Positions 1-6,125 of a stretch of 7,915 bases of DNA are shown piece after piece. This DNA is from Pyrinomonadaceae bacterium. GTDB taxonomy: Bacteria > Acidobacteriota > Blastocatellia > Pyrinomonadales > Pyrinomonadaceae. Within the stretch, counting starts at the first letter, position 1; every line of letters begins with the position of its first letter. Location: assembly GCA_014379075.1 (NCBI GenBank), contig JACMMN010000349.1:1-7915 (forward strand), in the 5' to 3' direction. The notes under the pieces were generated by a model that saw only the letters and a list, made by a program, of their open reading frames with translations, ran no database searches and was not told the DNA's origin. The position numbers were made by a program, and so were the translations under genes.

Positions 1-367
1 AGCTATGACAAAGCTTATTGCTCCGAAACTCGGACCCGTAAAAACCGCGGGCGGCGGAACGGTCAAAGCGGACGAGGCATTTTTTCTCTCCACGTCAGTG
101 GTTTATGATGGGGTTTTTATCGCCGGCGGCAAAGGTTTGGCGGCGGAAGCCGACGCAATTCACTTCGTCAATGAGGCTTATAAACACTGTAAAGCGATCG
201 CCGCGATTGGAAGCGGCATGGAGTTATTACAAAAGACATACGTCGATCCTGATGGCGAGGGCATAGTCACGAAAGGTGACGGTAAAACGGCGGCGCGTGA
301 TTTTATCAACGCTATTGCACAGCACCGCTTTTGGAGCCGGGAAGACAAATCGAAAATTCCGGCTTAG
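1..367 (+). CDS. katE: Large-subunit catalase (HPII/KatE type), C-terminal fragment cut by window start
   Basis: The frame is open from the first bases and ends at TAG 365-367. The ATG at base 5 is almost certainly an internal methionine, because what follows is only the C-terminal part of a clade 2 catalase. These are cytosolic haem enzymes of roughly 700-750 residues that convert hydrogen peroxide to water and oxygen. About 121 residues are visible, matching the DJ-1/PfpI (flavodoxin-like) domain that large catalases carry after the haem core. Recognisable stretches are IAPKLGPV, the AFFLSTSVVYDGVFIAGG strand-turn region, and the family-typical HFVNEAYKHCKAIAAIGSG segment. The haem-binding and catalytic His/Asn/Tyr residues lie upstream of the window and cannot be checked. 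The gene converges on the GH63 gene, with about 73 bp between stop codons. A free-standing DJ-1-like protein is possible but unlikely, since no ribosome-binding site can be seen and the fold would lack its first strands. The symbol is assigned by family type. Confidence 0.88.
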   Translation, partial: AMTKLIAPKLGPVKTAGGGTVKADEAFFLSTSVVYDGVFIAGGKGLAAEADAIHFVNEAYKHCKAIAAIGSGMELLQKTYVDPDGEGIVTKGDGKTAARDFINAIAQHRFWSREDKSKIPA

Positions 368-390
368 ATTTTTGCTCTTTGATTAAATTG

Positions 391-415
391 GCAGCGTGGT
401 TAAGGGTACGCTTTT
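391..415 (+). terminator. Weak terminator-like hairpin after the catalase gene
   Basis: AGCGT at 393-397 pairs perfectly with ACGCT at 408-412, with one possible G-U pair inside, a loop of 8-10 nt, and a short T run at 412-415. It lies about 25 nt past the catalase stop codon, the expected place for a rho-independent terminator. The stem is short and the T tract has only four bases, so it may be chance. Read on the other strand it has no T tract. Confidence 0.25.
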
Positions 416-440
416 CGAGGCGGCAATTTTTTAGAATCTC

Positions 441-3212
441 TCATGTGTCCACTTCCTTGATTCCGGCGGCGCGCAGCAGATCCTGTGTAGTAGTTGTTAC
501 AGTGATACTTTTGCGGTCGCCGGAAATTCCGTTACCATATTCACCGACCTGTTTCAGCAGTTTTCCCACGAGTCCCGTCCATCCTGTCTGGTGGCTGGCG
601 CCTAAACCTTTGCCGGTGTCGCCGTGGAAATACTCGTGGAAAAACAGGTTATCACGCCAATGTTCTCTTTGAAATTTGCCGACATCGGCGTGTGAAGCCC
701 GCTTGCCATTCTCATCCTTCAAAAATATCGAGCAAAGGCGTTTTTCGAGTTCCTGCGAAACCTGCCAGAGTGTCAATTGTTTGCCGGAACCGGTCGGGAA
801 CTCGATCTGAAAATCCGAACCGTAAAAGAAATCGAATTTTTGCAAGGCCTCTATCAGGAGATAGTTGACGGGAAACCAGACAGGCCCGCGCCAATTCGAG
901 TTCCCTCCGAACATACCCGTGCGTGATTCAGCCGGTTCATATTCCACGGTGTGAACCTCTCCGCCGAAGTCAAATGTGTACGGACTTACTTTGTGCTTAC
1001 GAGATAAAGAGCGGACTCCGTGATCCGATAAAAATTCTTCTTCGGCCAGCATTATAGTTAAAACGCGCCGGAGGCGATCCTTATTCACGAGTGCCAAAAG
1101 GCGTCGGTTTTCCTGGCCGGCTTCCTGCATGCACGAAATGTCGTCGGTTAGATCGGGACGATTCGTTAGAAACCATTCGGTCCGCCGGCGAAAATCGGGC
1201 AGGTCGTCGAGCCATGCGGATTCGAGCGTCTCTACAGCGAAAAGCGGAATCAACCCAACGAGCGACCGCAGCCTGATCGGCCTTTGCTCACCGTTCACAT
1301 GCAGCACATCGTAGTAAAATCCGTCCGTCTCGTTCCAAAGCTCGGTGCATTCGTTTCCGACATTATTCATCGCTTCTGAAATATAGACGAAATGCTCGAA
1401 GAATTTGCTCGCCACGTCTTCGTAAACCCTGTCCTCCTTCGCGAGTTCGAGAGCTATCGCCAGCATATTCAGGCAGTACATCGCCATCCAGCTTGTACCG
1501 TCGGATTGTTCAAGATGTGCTCCGGTCGGAAGTTTTTCGCTACGATCAAAAACGCCTACATTGTCCAGGCCAAGAAATCCGCCCTCGAAAACGTTGTTTC
1601 CTTCAGCGTCCTTCCGGTTTACCCACCATGTAAAGTTGAGCAGCAATTTGTGAAAGACCTTTTCAAGAAATGCTCGGTCGGCCACACCCTTCTGTTTCGC
1701 CTCGATCTTATAAACACGAAATGCCGCCCAGGCATGTACCGGCGGATTGACATCCCCGAACGCCCATTCATACGCGGGAATTTGCCCGTTCGGATGCATA
1801 TACCATTCGCGGAGAAGCAGAATTAGCTGCCGCTTCGCGAACTCAGGATCAACGAGTGCGAGCGGAATGCAGTGGAAGGCCAGGTCCCACGACGCATACC
1901 ACGGATATTCCCACTTATCGGGCATCGAGATTATATCGTCGTTATAAAGATGCTTCCATTCGGAATTTCTGCCGGAAAGACGTTTGCCGGCCGGCGGTGC
2001 AGACGCGGGATCGCCGTCGAGCCAGTCCTTTACAACATAATGAAAATACTGTTTCGACCAAAGCATACCCGCAAGCGACTGCCGCATCACGTTCTTCGCG
2101 TCATCGGATAAATTGGCTGGAATTACGCCGGCGTAGAATTCATCGGCTTCCGCAATGCGAGCTTCAAAAACGGACCTGCAGTCAGCGACAAAATCTTCGC
2201 GCGTTGTGAAATTTTGTGCCAGTGCCGCGACTTGGCCGGTCAGGCGCAAATATATCTCCTTTTTGCCGTGCGGCGGGATCGTCAGGTCATAGTCGACGGC
2301 CGCTTTTGTGCCTGTCAATTCAGGATTTACCGCGCTCGCGTTGCCAAGAACCACAAAATCGTTGATGCCGTCTTTTGCGTATATCGATGGATTCTGACTG
2401 TTGTAAAGCTTTTCGCAATTCGTCTCGTTTTCAACAAACAGGGTCTGTGAGGCTTCTTCGCCGACAAGCCAAGCAACATCGGAACCCGGCTGCCTCATTT
2501 GAATTGCGTTGAGCCCTTCCGCCTCGATTCCCCCGTTCTGCAGTACGGGCTTTTCTGCATCATTCGACCACGACCATGTATTGCGAAACCAGACGGTAGG
2601 AAGAATGTGGAGAGGAGCGGCTTCGTTTCCACGATTGATCGCCGTAATTTTTATGCAGATGTCATCAGAGCCGGCCTTTGCGTATTCGATAAAAACATCG
2701 AAATATTTGTCGTCTTCAAAAATGCCGGTGTCGATCAATTCGTATTCCGGATGCGACTTATCGCGCCGGGCATTTTCCTCGTATAAATTTTGGTACGGGA
2801 ACGCGGCGTGGGGATACTTGTAGAGAAATTTCATGTAGGAATGCGTCGGCGTGTTGTCTAGGTAAAAGTAATATTCCTTGACGTCCTCGCCGTGATTCCC
2901 CTTAGGCCCGGCGAGCCCGAAAAGCCTTTCTTTCAATATTGTGTCATGCCCGTTCCACAGCGAAACGGCGAAACACAGGTTTTGTTTGCGGTCGCAAATT
3001 CCGGCGATGCCGTCCTCGTTCCACCGGTATGCCCGCATGTGCGAATGCTCGAAAGGAAAATAATCCCATGCGCTGCCGTCCGCCGAATAATCTTCGCGCA
3101 CCGTTCCCCAAGCCCTTTCGCTGACATACGGACCCCAATTCTTCCAGTCCGTCGTCTTCAAACGAGCCTCATCGAGCCGTTTTTCCTCCGCATTTATAAC
3201 TTTTTGTGGCAT
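441..3212 (-). CDS. Large cytosolic glycoside hydrolase family 63 (glucosidase-like) protein
   Basis: The product has 923 residues and no signal peptide or membrane segment, so it should act in the cytoplasm. It belongs to the GH63/MGH1-like group, which hydrolyses alpha-glucosidic bonds with inversion; characterised relatives are E. coli YgjK and eukaryotic processing glucosidase I. The N-terminal third (about 1-350) fits the family beta-sandwich, with the conserved stretches WGPYVSERAWGTVREDYS (24-43) and GNHGEDVKEYYFYLD (105-119). The remainder fits the (alpha/alpha)6 barrel: SWDLAFH (441-447) carries Asp443, the likely general acid; WRGPVW (774-779) is the family signature; HEYFHGDTG (859-867) carries Glu860, the likely general base, followed by TGWTGLV (876-882). 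Catalytic roles are inferred from relatives. It is much longer than the GH63 mannosylglycerate hydrolases (about 450 residues), so that activity is unlikely, but the true substrate cannot be read from sequence. The ATG at 3212 gives the expected N-terminus but has no clear Shine-Dalgarno sequence. The 175 bp upstream spacer suggests its own promoter, though I could not identify one. Confidence 0.93.
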   Translation of the reverse strand: MPQKVINAEEKRLDEARLKTTDWKNWGPYVSERAWGTVREDYSADGSAWDYFPFEHSHMRAYRWNEDGIAGICDRKQNLCFAVSLWNGHDTILKERLFGLAGPKGNHGEDVKEYYFYLDNTPTHSYMKFLYKYPHAAFPYQNLYEENARRDKSHPEYELIDTGIFEDDKYFDVFIEYAKAGSDDICIKITAINRGNEAAPLHILPTVWFRNTWSWSNDAEKPVLQNGGIEAEGLNAIQMRQPGSDVAWLVGEEASQTLFVENETNCEKLYNSQNPSIYAKDGINDFVVLGNASAVNPELTGTKAAVDYDLTIPPHGKKEIYLRLTGQVAALAQNFTTREDFVADCRSVFEARIAEADEFYAGVIPANLSDDAKNVMRQSLAGMLWSKQYFHYVVKDWLDGDPASAPPAGKRLSGRNSEWKHLYNDDIISMPDKWEYPWYASWDLAFHCIPLALVDPEFAKRQLILLLREWYMHPNGQIPAYEWAFGDVNPPVHAWAAFRVYKIEAKQKGVADRAFLEKVFHKLLLNFTWWVNRKDAEGNNVFEGGFLGLDNVGVFDRSEKLPTGAHLEQSDGTSWMAMYCLNMLAIALELAKEDRVYEDVASKFFEHFVYISEAMNNVGNECTELWNETDGFYYDVLHVNGEQRPIRLRSLVGLIPLFAVETLESAWLDDLPDFRRRTEWFLTNRPDLTDDISCMQEAGQENRRLLALVNKDRLRRVLTIMLAEEEFLSDHGVRSLSRKHKVSPYTFDFGGEVHTVEYEPAESRTGMFGGNSNWRGPVWFPVNYLLIEALQKFDFFYGSDFQIEFPTGSGKQLTLWQVSQELEKRLCSIFLKDENGKRASHADVGKFQREHWRDNLFFHEYFHGDTGKGLGASHQTGWTGLVGKLLKQVGEYGNGISGDRKSITVTTTTQDLLRAAGIKEVDT

Positions 3213-3387
3213 GGATTTCTATGAGAATGCCACATCCGCGAGAAAGTAGTAAAGTGAATTCCATTTAGCACAACGTGATCGTGAGGTTTTTCCCGTCGAA
3301 TTCAACTCTAACCGTAGTTTTCAATTAGTATTGCTTGTGAAATTTACTGGCCCCACGTCACATCGGATGTATCTATAAGTCCTTAAC

Positions 3388-4182
3388 TTATACAAAGAGC
3401 CGGTTCATCATGGTGTAATCGGCAGAGGCGTTGAACATTTCGCCCCAGGAGCCGGCGAGAAAGCCGTTCGCGAGCCGCGAAGTTGTGGCAAGGGCCGCCT
3501 GAGCAATGGCTGCGCCCGAGCTCAAGCGCCGAACACCCGTCTCTTTCAGCACTTCGAGCGACGGCAAATCCGGCACCAGCATTATGTTAAGCGGCAGCGG
3601 GCCGATTGCTTCGGCAACGGCTTTGATGGACGCTGGATCGGCGACGCCGGGTACGAAAAGGCCGTCACACCCAGCGGCCCTGTAGAGTTCGGAGCGGCGT
3701 ACGACTTCCGTAACCGCTTCATCGCCGGCAGCGAAGCCTCGAAGATAAACGTCGGTGCGGACATTGATAAACAGATCGACGCCTGAGCTTGCGGCACTCT
3801 CTTTTGCGGCTTCGATCTTCGCGCACAACAAATCGGGCGAACCGGCTCCGTCTTCAATGTTTATGCCAACCGCCCCGGATTCAATGATACCGGAGGCGAC
3901 CCGCGCCACGGCAGCCGGATCATCCGAATATCCGCCCTCGATATCGATTGTGAGCGGCACGCGGATAACGCGTGCGATCTCTCGAACGGCGGAAAGAAGC
4001 TGTTCGAGGGGAAGCGTATCACCGTCCGGATAACCGCGCGACCATGAAAGTCCGGCGCTGGTAGTCGCGATCGCCTTTGCGCCGAGACTCTCGATCAGCC
4101 GTGCGCTTCCGGCATCCCAAGCGTTGGGAAGAAGAAGGATGTCGGGACCATTGTGAAGATTTCTGAAATTGTAATTGGACAT
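3388..4182 (-). CDS. Isocitrate lyase/PEP mutase superfamily protein, substrate unknown
   Basis: The product is a 264-residue soluble protein of the ICL/PEP mutase superfamily: TIM-barrel, Mg-dependent enzymes that make or break C-C or P-C bonds next to 2-oxo acids. Landmarks in order are LLPNAWDAGSARL (17-29), TTSAGLSWSRGYPDG (40-54), the metal-site-like DIEGGYSDD (80-88, Asp80 and Glu82), INIEDG (108-112, Glu110-Asp111) and NVRTD (140-144, Arg142). The K-[KR]-C-G-H catalytic loop of isocitrate and methylisocitrate lyases is missing; after IEDG the chain runs on as AGSPDLL. It is therefore probably not a lyase of the glyoxylate or methylcitrate cycle. Decarboxylase-, hydrolase- or mutase-like activity on a small oxo acid is possible, but I cannot choose. 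The start is well supported: AAGGAG (4190-4195) sits 7 nt before the ATG. It lies 50 bp after the NTF2-like gene on the same strand, so the two are probably co-transcribed, with this gene second. Confidence 0.9.
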   Translation of the reverse strand: MSNYNFRNLHNGPDILLLPNAWDAGSARLIESLGAKAIATTSAGLSWSRGYPDGDTLPLEQLLSAVREIARVIRVPLTIDIEGGYSDDPAAVARVASGIIESGAVGINIEDGAGSPDLLCAKIEAAKESAASSGVDLFINVRTDVYLRGFAAGDEAVTEVVRRSELYRAAGCDGLFVPGVADPASIKAVAEAIGPLPLNIMLVPDLPSLEVLKETGVRRLSSGAAIAQAALATTSRLANGFLAGSWGEMFNASADYTMMNRLFV

Positions 4183-4232
4183 ATTTAGTCTCCTTGCTGT
4201 GAAATCGTTAGCTCGGCGGCCAGGGGAATTCT

Positions 4233-4703
4233 TTATGGACTTGGTGCAAAATCGAAAAAGCCCATGACAAGCTGCAATTTGCCGTCAATAATTACGCCGA
4301 AATCCACGCCGCCGATAATAGGTTTGCCGTCGGCTTGCGAAAGTGTGAAACTCCATCGGAGATATTTCCCAAAACCGTCGATCCTGCTTGTCCGCCGAAC
4401 CCGAGAGTTGGGAAATTGTTTTTGAACTCCCGCAACCAGATTGTCGATCGCATCATGGCCTTCGACCTCGCCGTATGGCGTGCCGAATTTACCTTTTTCC
4501 GCCCAGACCTGTTTGGTGAACACGCGGCGGCGTTTGCTGTCCGTTTCATTTAGCGAGTCAAAATATCGGTCGATCAATTCTTCAATATTCGTTATTTGGT
4601 TGGTGTTCGGCGGCCGCGATTCTATCGTATTATCCGTGCGCTGAGCAGAGGCCGCAACGGCGGACATAAATAGTAAATAAAATATAATAGAAAAAATTTT
4701 CAT
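4233..4703 (-). CDS. Exported SnoaL-like/NTF2-fold protein
   Basis: The product has 156 residues. Residues 1-20 form a classical Sec signal peptide: Lys2, a hydrophobic core IFSIIFYLLFM, then an A-S-A cleavage motif before Gln21. The mature protein should be periplasmic or secreted; there is no lipobox Cys. Residues about 38-153 read as an NTF2/SnoaL fold: a leading helix EELIDRYFDSLNE (41-53), a W-x-x-x-G-x-F-x-x-P-Y-G turn (68-78), EGHDAI (81-86), the LRWSFTL strand (115-121) and the GGVDFGVIIDGKL hairpin (131-143). The fold serves isomerases, dehydratases, hydrolases and simple binding proteins, and I see no residue set that fixes the role. The ATG at 4703 is supported by AAGGAG (4711-4716) 7 nt upstream. 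It is the first gene of the probable two-gene leftward operon and is divergent from the XRE/MmyB-type regulator. Family call fairly sure; function unknown. Confidence 0.85.
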   Translation of the reverse strand: MKIFSIIFYLLFMSAVAASAQRTDNTIESRPPNTNQITNIEELIDRYFDSLNETDSKRRRVFTKQVWAEKGKFGTPYGEVEGHDAIDNLVAGVQKQFPNSRVRRTSRIDGFGKYLRWSFTLSQADGKPIIGGVDFGVIIDGKLQLVMGFFDFAPSP

Positions 4704-4914
4704 TTGCTAACTCCTTTTCGTAAAGCATCTAGGTCGTTTTTCGATCGGATACGATTTGCCAAAAGCTGTGGCAGTTTTGTTGTCAGCCTCAGCGGCGGTT
4801 CTCCATAGCGGTTTTCCGCTCCGGTTCGATAACAGATTTCCACACAGTCGTGCGTGCAATCAATTACCTCTGAGGTAATGGAAAGAAAATTCTTTTTGCT
4901 GTAGATTTTTGAAC
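4704..4914. promoter_or_regulatory. Divergent promoter region between NTF2-like gene and XRE regulator
   Basis: This 211 bp non-coding spacer separates two divergent start codons. It holds the perfect palindrome listed separately (4863-4879), a short AT-rich inverted repeat AAAGAA-AA-TTCTTT (4882-4895) and a small hairpin AGCGG-TTTT-CCGCT (4807-4820). Rightward, TGGAAA (4879-4884) and TAGATT (4902-4907), 17 bp apart, are weak -35/-10 candidates for the regulator; they would start transcription at or next to its ATG. Leftward, TTGCAC (minus strand of 4854-4859) and TGTTAT (minus strand of 4829-4834) are 19 bp apart, a poor but possible promoter for the NTF2-like gene. Promoter boxes in this phylum are uncertain, so these are guesses. 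The divergent layout is the firm part. Confidence 0.5.
4863..4879. promoter_or_regulatory. Perfect 17 bp palindrome, candidate operator for the adjacent XRE regulator
   Basis: ATTACCTC and GAGGTAAT are exact reverse complements separated by a single T. The centre lies 44 bp upstream of the regulator's ATG at 4915, in a divergent spacer. It overlaps by one base the weak -35 candidate of the regulator and lies next to the leftward -35 candidate. XRE proteins bind as dimers to palindromes of this size, so autoregulation together with control of the NTF2-like operon is the natural inference. The symmetry is seen directly; which protein binds it is inferred. It is unlikely to be an RNA hairpin because the loop is one base. 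Confidence 0.6.
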
Positions 4915-5733
4915 ATGGAAATAACCGTCGCGAAAAATGTCGGAGATTTGCTCCGCGAATGGCGCGGAAGACGGCGTTTGAGCCAACTCGATCTGGCTTA
5001 TGGCGCCGAAATTTCTCCGAGACACTTAAGCTTCCTTGAAACCGGCCGCTCGCAGCCGAGCCGAGATATGGTGCTTCACCTAGCCGAGCAACTCGAGATC
5101 CCCTTGCGTGAGCGCAATATTTTGCTGACGGCAGCCGGGTTTGCCGCGGTTTTTCCCGAGAGGCCGCTGGGCGACGAATCGCTCACCGCCGCCCGCAAGG
5201 CCGTCGATCTGATCCTGGACCGGCTTGAACCAAACCCGTCGTTCGCCGTTGACCGTCACTGGACACTGGTGGCGGCAAACAATGCTGCTGGTATCTTTAC
5301 GGAAGAGGTCGATCCGTCGCTGTTAGAACCGCCGGTAAATATGCTGCGAATTTGCCTTCATCCACAGGGCTTTACACCGCAAGTGATCAATTATTCCGAG
5401 TGGCGCAGAAATATTCTTGAATATTTGAACCGGCAGGTTGAGATCACCGCCGATGCTTTTTTGATGGACCTGCTGAGCGATCTAAAAAGTTACCCAAAAC
5501 CGCCGTCATCGAAAGACGATGCTTCAGCAAATCAGATCGATTATTCCGGCTTTGCCGTTCCTCTTCGGCTAAGGAGAAAAGATGGCGAACTTTCATTCAT
5601 CAGCACCGTAACGGTTTTTGGAACTCCGATAGACGTGACCTTATCCGAACTCGCGATCGAAACCTTTTTCCCGGCTGATGAAAAAACCGCGGAGATAATG
5701 AGTCGAATTGCTCTTGCGCGAGACGCGAACTAA
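4915..5733 (+). CDS. XRE-family regulator with MmyB-like ligand-binding domain
   Basis: With the ATG at 4915 the product has 272 residues, the usual length for this family. Residues about 8-62 are a Cro/CI-type helix-turn-helix: VGDLLREWRGRRRLSQLDLA, then ISPRHLSFLETGRSQPSRDM with the recognition helix near 34-42. Residues about 92-270 match the MmyB-like ligand-binding domain, PAS-like in fold and thought in some members to bind a fatty-acid-like ligand. Typical stretches are FAVDRHWTLVAAN (110-122), PPVNMLRICLHPQG (139-152), SEWRRNILEYL (161-171) and ISTVTVFGTPIDVTLSELAIETFFPAD (229-255, quoted here as landmarks only: FGTPIDV, ELAIETFFPAD). It is a cytoplasmic DNA-binding protein, presumably acting on the palindrome upstream. 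A TTG at 4909 would add two residues (M-N) but is less likely. No Shine-Dalgarno sequence precedes either start, which fits a leaderless transcript. The ligand is unknown; the neighbours suggest small-molecule metabolism. Confidence 0.93.
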   Translation: MEITVAKNVGDLLREWRGRRRLSQLDLAYGAEISPRHLSFLETGRSQPSRDMVLHLAEQLEIPLRERNILLTAAGFAAVFPERPLGDESLTAARKAVDLILDRLEPNPSFAVDRHWTLVAANNAAGIFTEEVDPSLLEPPVNMLRICLHPQGFTPQVINYSEWRRNILEYLNRQVEITADAFLMDLLSDLKSYPKPPSSKDDASANQIDYSGFAVPLRLRRKDGELSFISTVTVFGTPIDVTLSELAIETFFPADEKTAEIMSRIALARDAN

Positions 5734-5775
5734 GTTGAACACAACTACCATGCGCCGTCGTCACCCAGTTTCCAG

Positions 5776-5829
5776 CAGAATTGAATCACGCCACCTTTTG
5801 CTCCAAAAAGGGTGATGCCTTTAATTCTG
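5776..5829. repeat. Compound imperfect palindrome (hairpin 1) downstream of the regulator
   Basis: Three nested arms pair in order: CAGAATT (5776-5782) with AATTCTG (5823-5829), ATCAC (5785-5789) with GTGAT (5812-5816), and CCTTTT (5794-5799) with AAAAGG (5806-5811). The terminal loop has 6 nt and there are small internal bulges. This gives 18 base pairs in a 54 bp element starting 43 bp after the regulator stop codon. It may serve as a bidirectional transcript end, but there is no T tract, so a palindromic intergenic repeat is equally likely. Confidence 0.55.
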
Positions 5830-5852
5830 TGGCGTACGTGATCTTTGCGTTC

Positions 5853-5930
5853 TTCGCGGCTTTGATTTGCGTCTTGGCGTGAAAAAAAGAGCTTTCACGC
5901 CAATACGCGAAGGGCTCAAAGCAAAACGAA
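5853..5930. repeat. Long imperfect inverted repeat (hairpin 2), dispersed-repeat type
   Basis: The core is a perfect 11 bp stem: TTGGCGTGAAA (5874-5884) with TTTCACGCCAA (5893-5903), with an 8 nt loop. Beyond one mismatch the pairing continues through TTTGCGT (5866-5872) against ACGCGAA (5905-5911, one G-U). After a bulge GCTTTG (5859-5864) pairs with CAAAGC (5917-5922), and TTCG (5853-5856) can pair with CGAA (5927-5930). TTTGCGT also occurs at 5844-5850, 22 bp before its second copy. TTTGCGT-rich units ending in GCGTGAAA are, in my recollection, common as dispersed intergenic repeats in several bacterial phyla. It could be a MITE-like or REP-like element; no transposase gene is near. Confidence 0.6.
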
Positions 5931-6125
5931 ATCCTGCAGGAAGCCTAAACATAAATCTGCACAACAGAATCAGGACACTACCCCCAAAAGAAAAGTATGG
6001 ACACCGCCTGTTTTTTCTGATAGATTTCGAATGCACTGTTTACTAAGTATTCAATCCAGAAGAATCAAAATCTTTTTGTTCCTGAAAAAAGACGCCTATT
6101 CGTTGTGTAGGTGCTTAAACCAGTA

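Larger units (their letters stand above)
5734..6125. other. 392 bp non-coding spacer with palindromic repeats
   Basis: No convincing gene lies between the regulator stop and the TPR gene start. The left half carries the two compound palindromes listed separately. The right half (about 5931-6125) is AT-richer and must contain the TPR gene's promoter, but no box stands out. GGACAC occurs twice there, at 5973-5978 and 5999-6004. A TAG at 6108-6110 closes the TPR frame upstream, so that gene does not extend into this spacer beyond 6111. A 71-codon reading frame on the minus strand (5821-6036) is made largely by the repeat DNA and is not treated as a gene. Confidence 0.7.

Noticed and set aside
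5..367. ATG at base 5 as the start of a small free-standing DJ-1-like protein
   Set aside because: The frame is open to the window edge, and the sequence begins inside the known C-terminal domain of large catalases, so truncation by the window is the better explanation.
1392..1826. 144-codon plus-strand frame opposite the GH63 gene (and several shorter ones between 331 and 3224)
   Set aside because: They lie antisense within a clearly conserved enzyme gene; the amino-acid composition is Cys/Arg/His-rich and matches no family.
3360..3370. ACATC-G-GATGT palindrome downstream of the PEP-mutase-like gene
   Set aside because: Only five base pairs with a one-base centre and no T tract; too weak for a terminator and not placed as an operator.
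3755..4033. 92-codon plus-strand frame opposite the PEP-mutase-like gene
   Set aside because: It is the antisense shadow of a conserved coding region with no start signal.
4807..4820. AGCGG-TTTT-CCGCT mini-hairpin in the divergent spacer
   Set aside because: A five-base stem is common by chance; there is no T tract or other context to give it a role.
5821..6036. 71-codon reading frame on the minus strand in the spacer
   Set aside because: Its C-terminal part (Arg/Lys/Thr-rich) is simply the translation of the TTTGCGT-rich palindrome, there is no ribosome-binding site, and the composition does not look like a folded protein.
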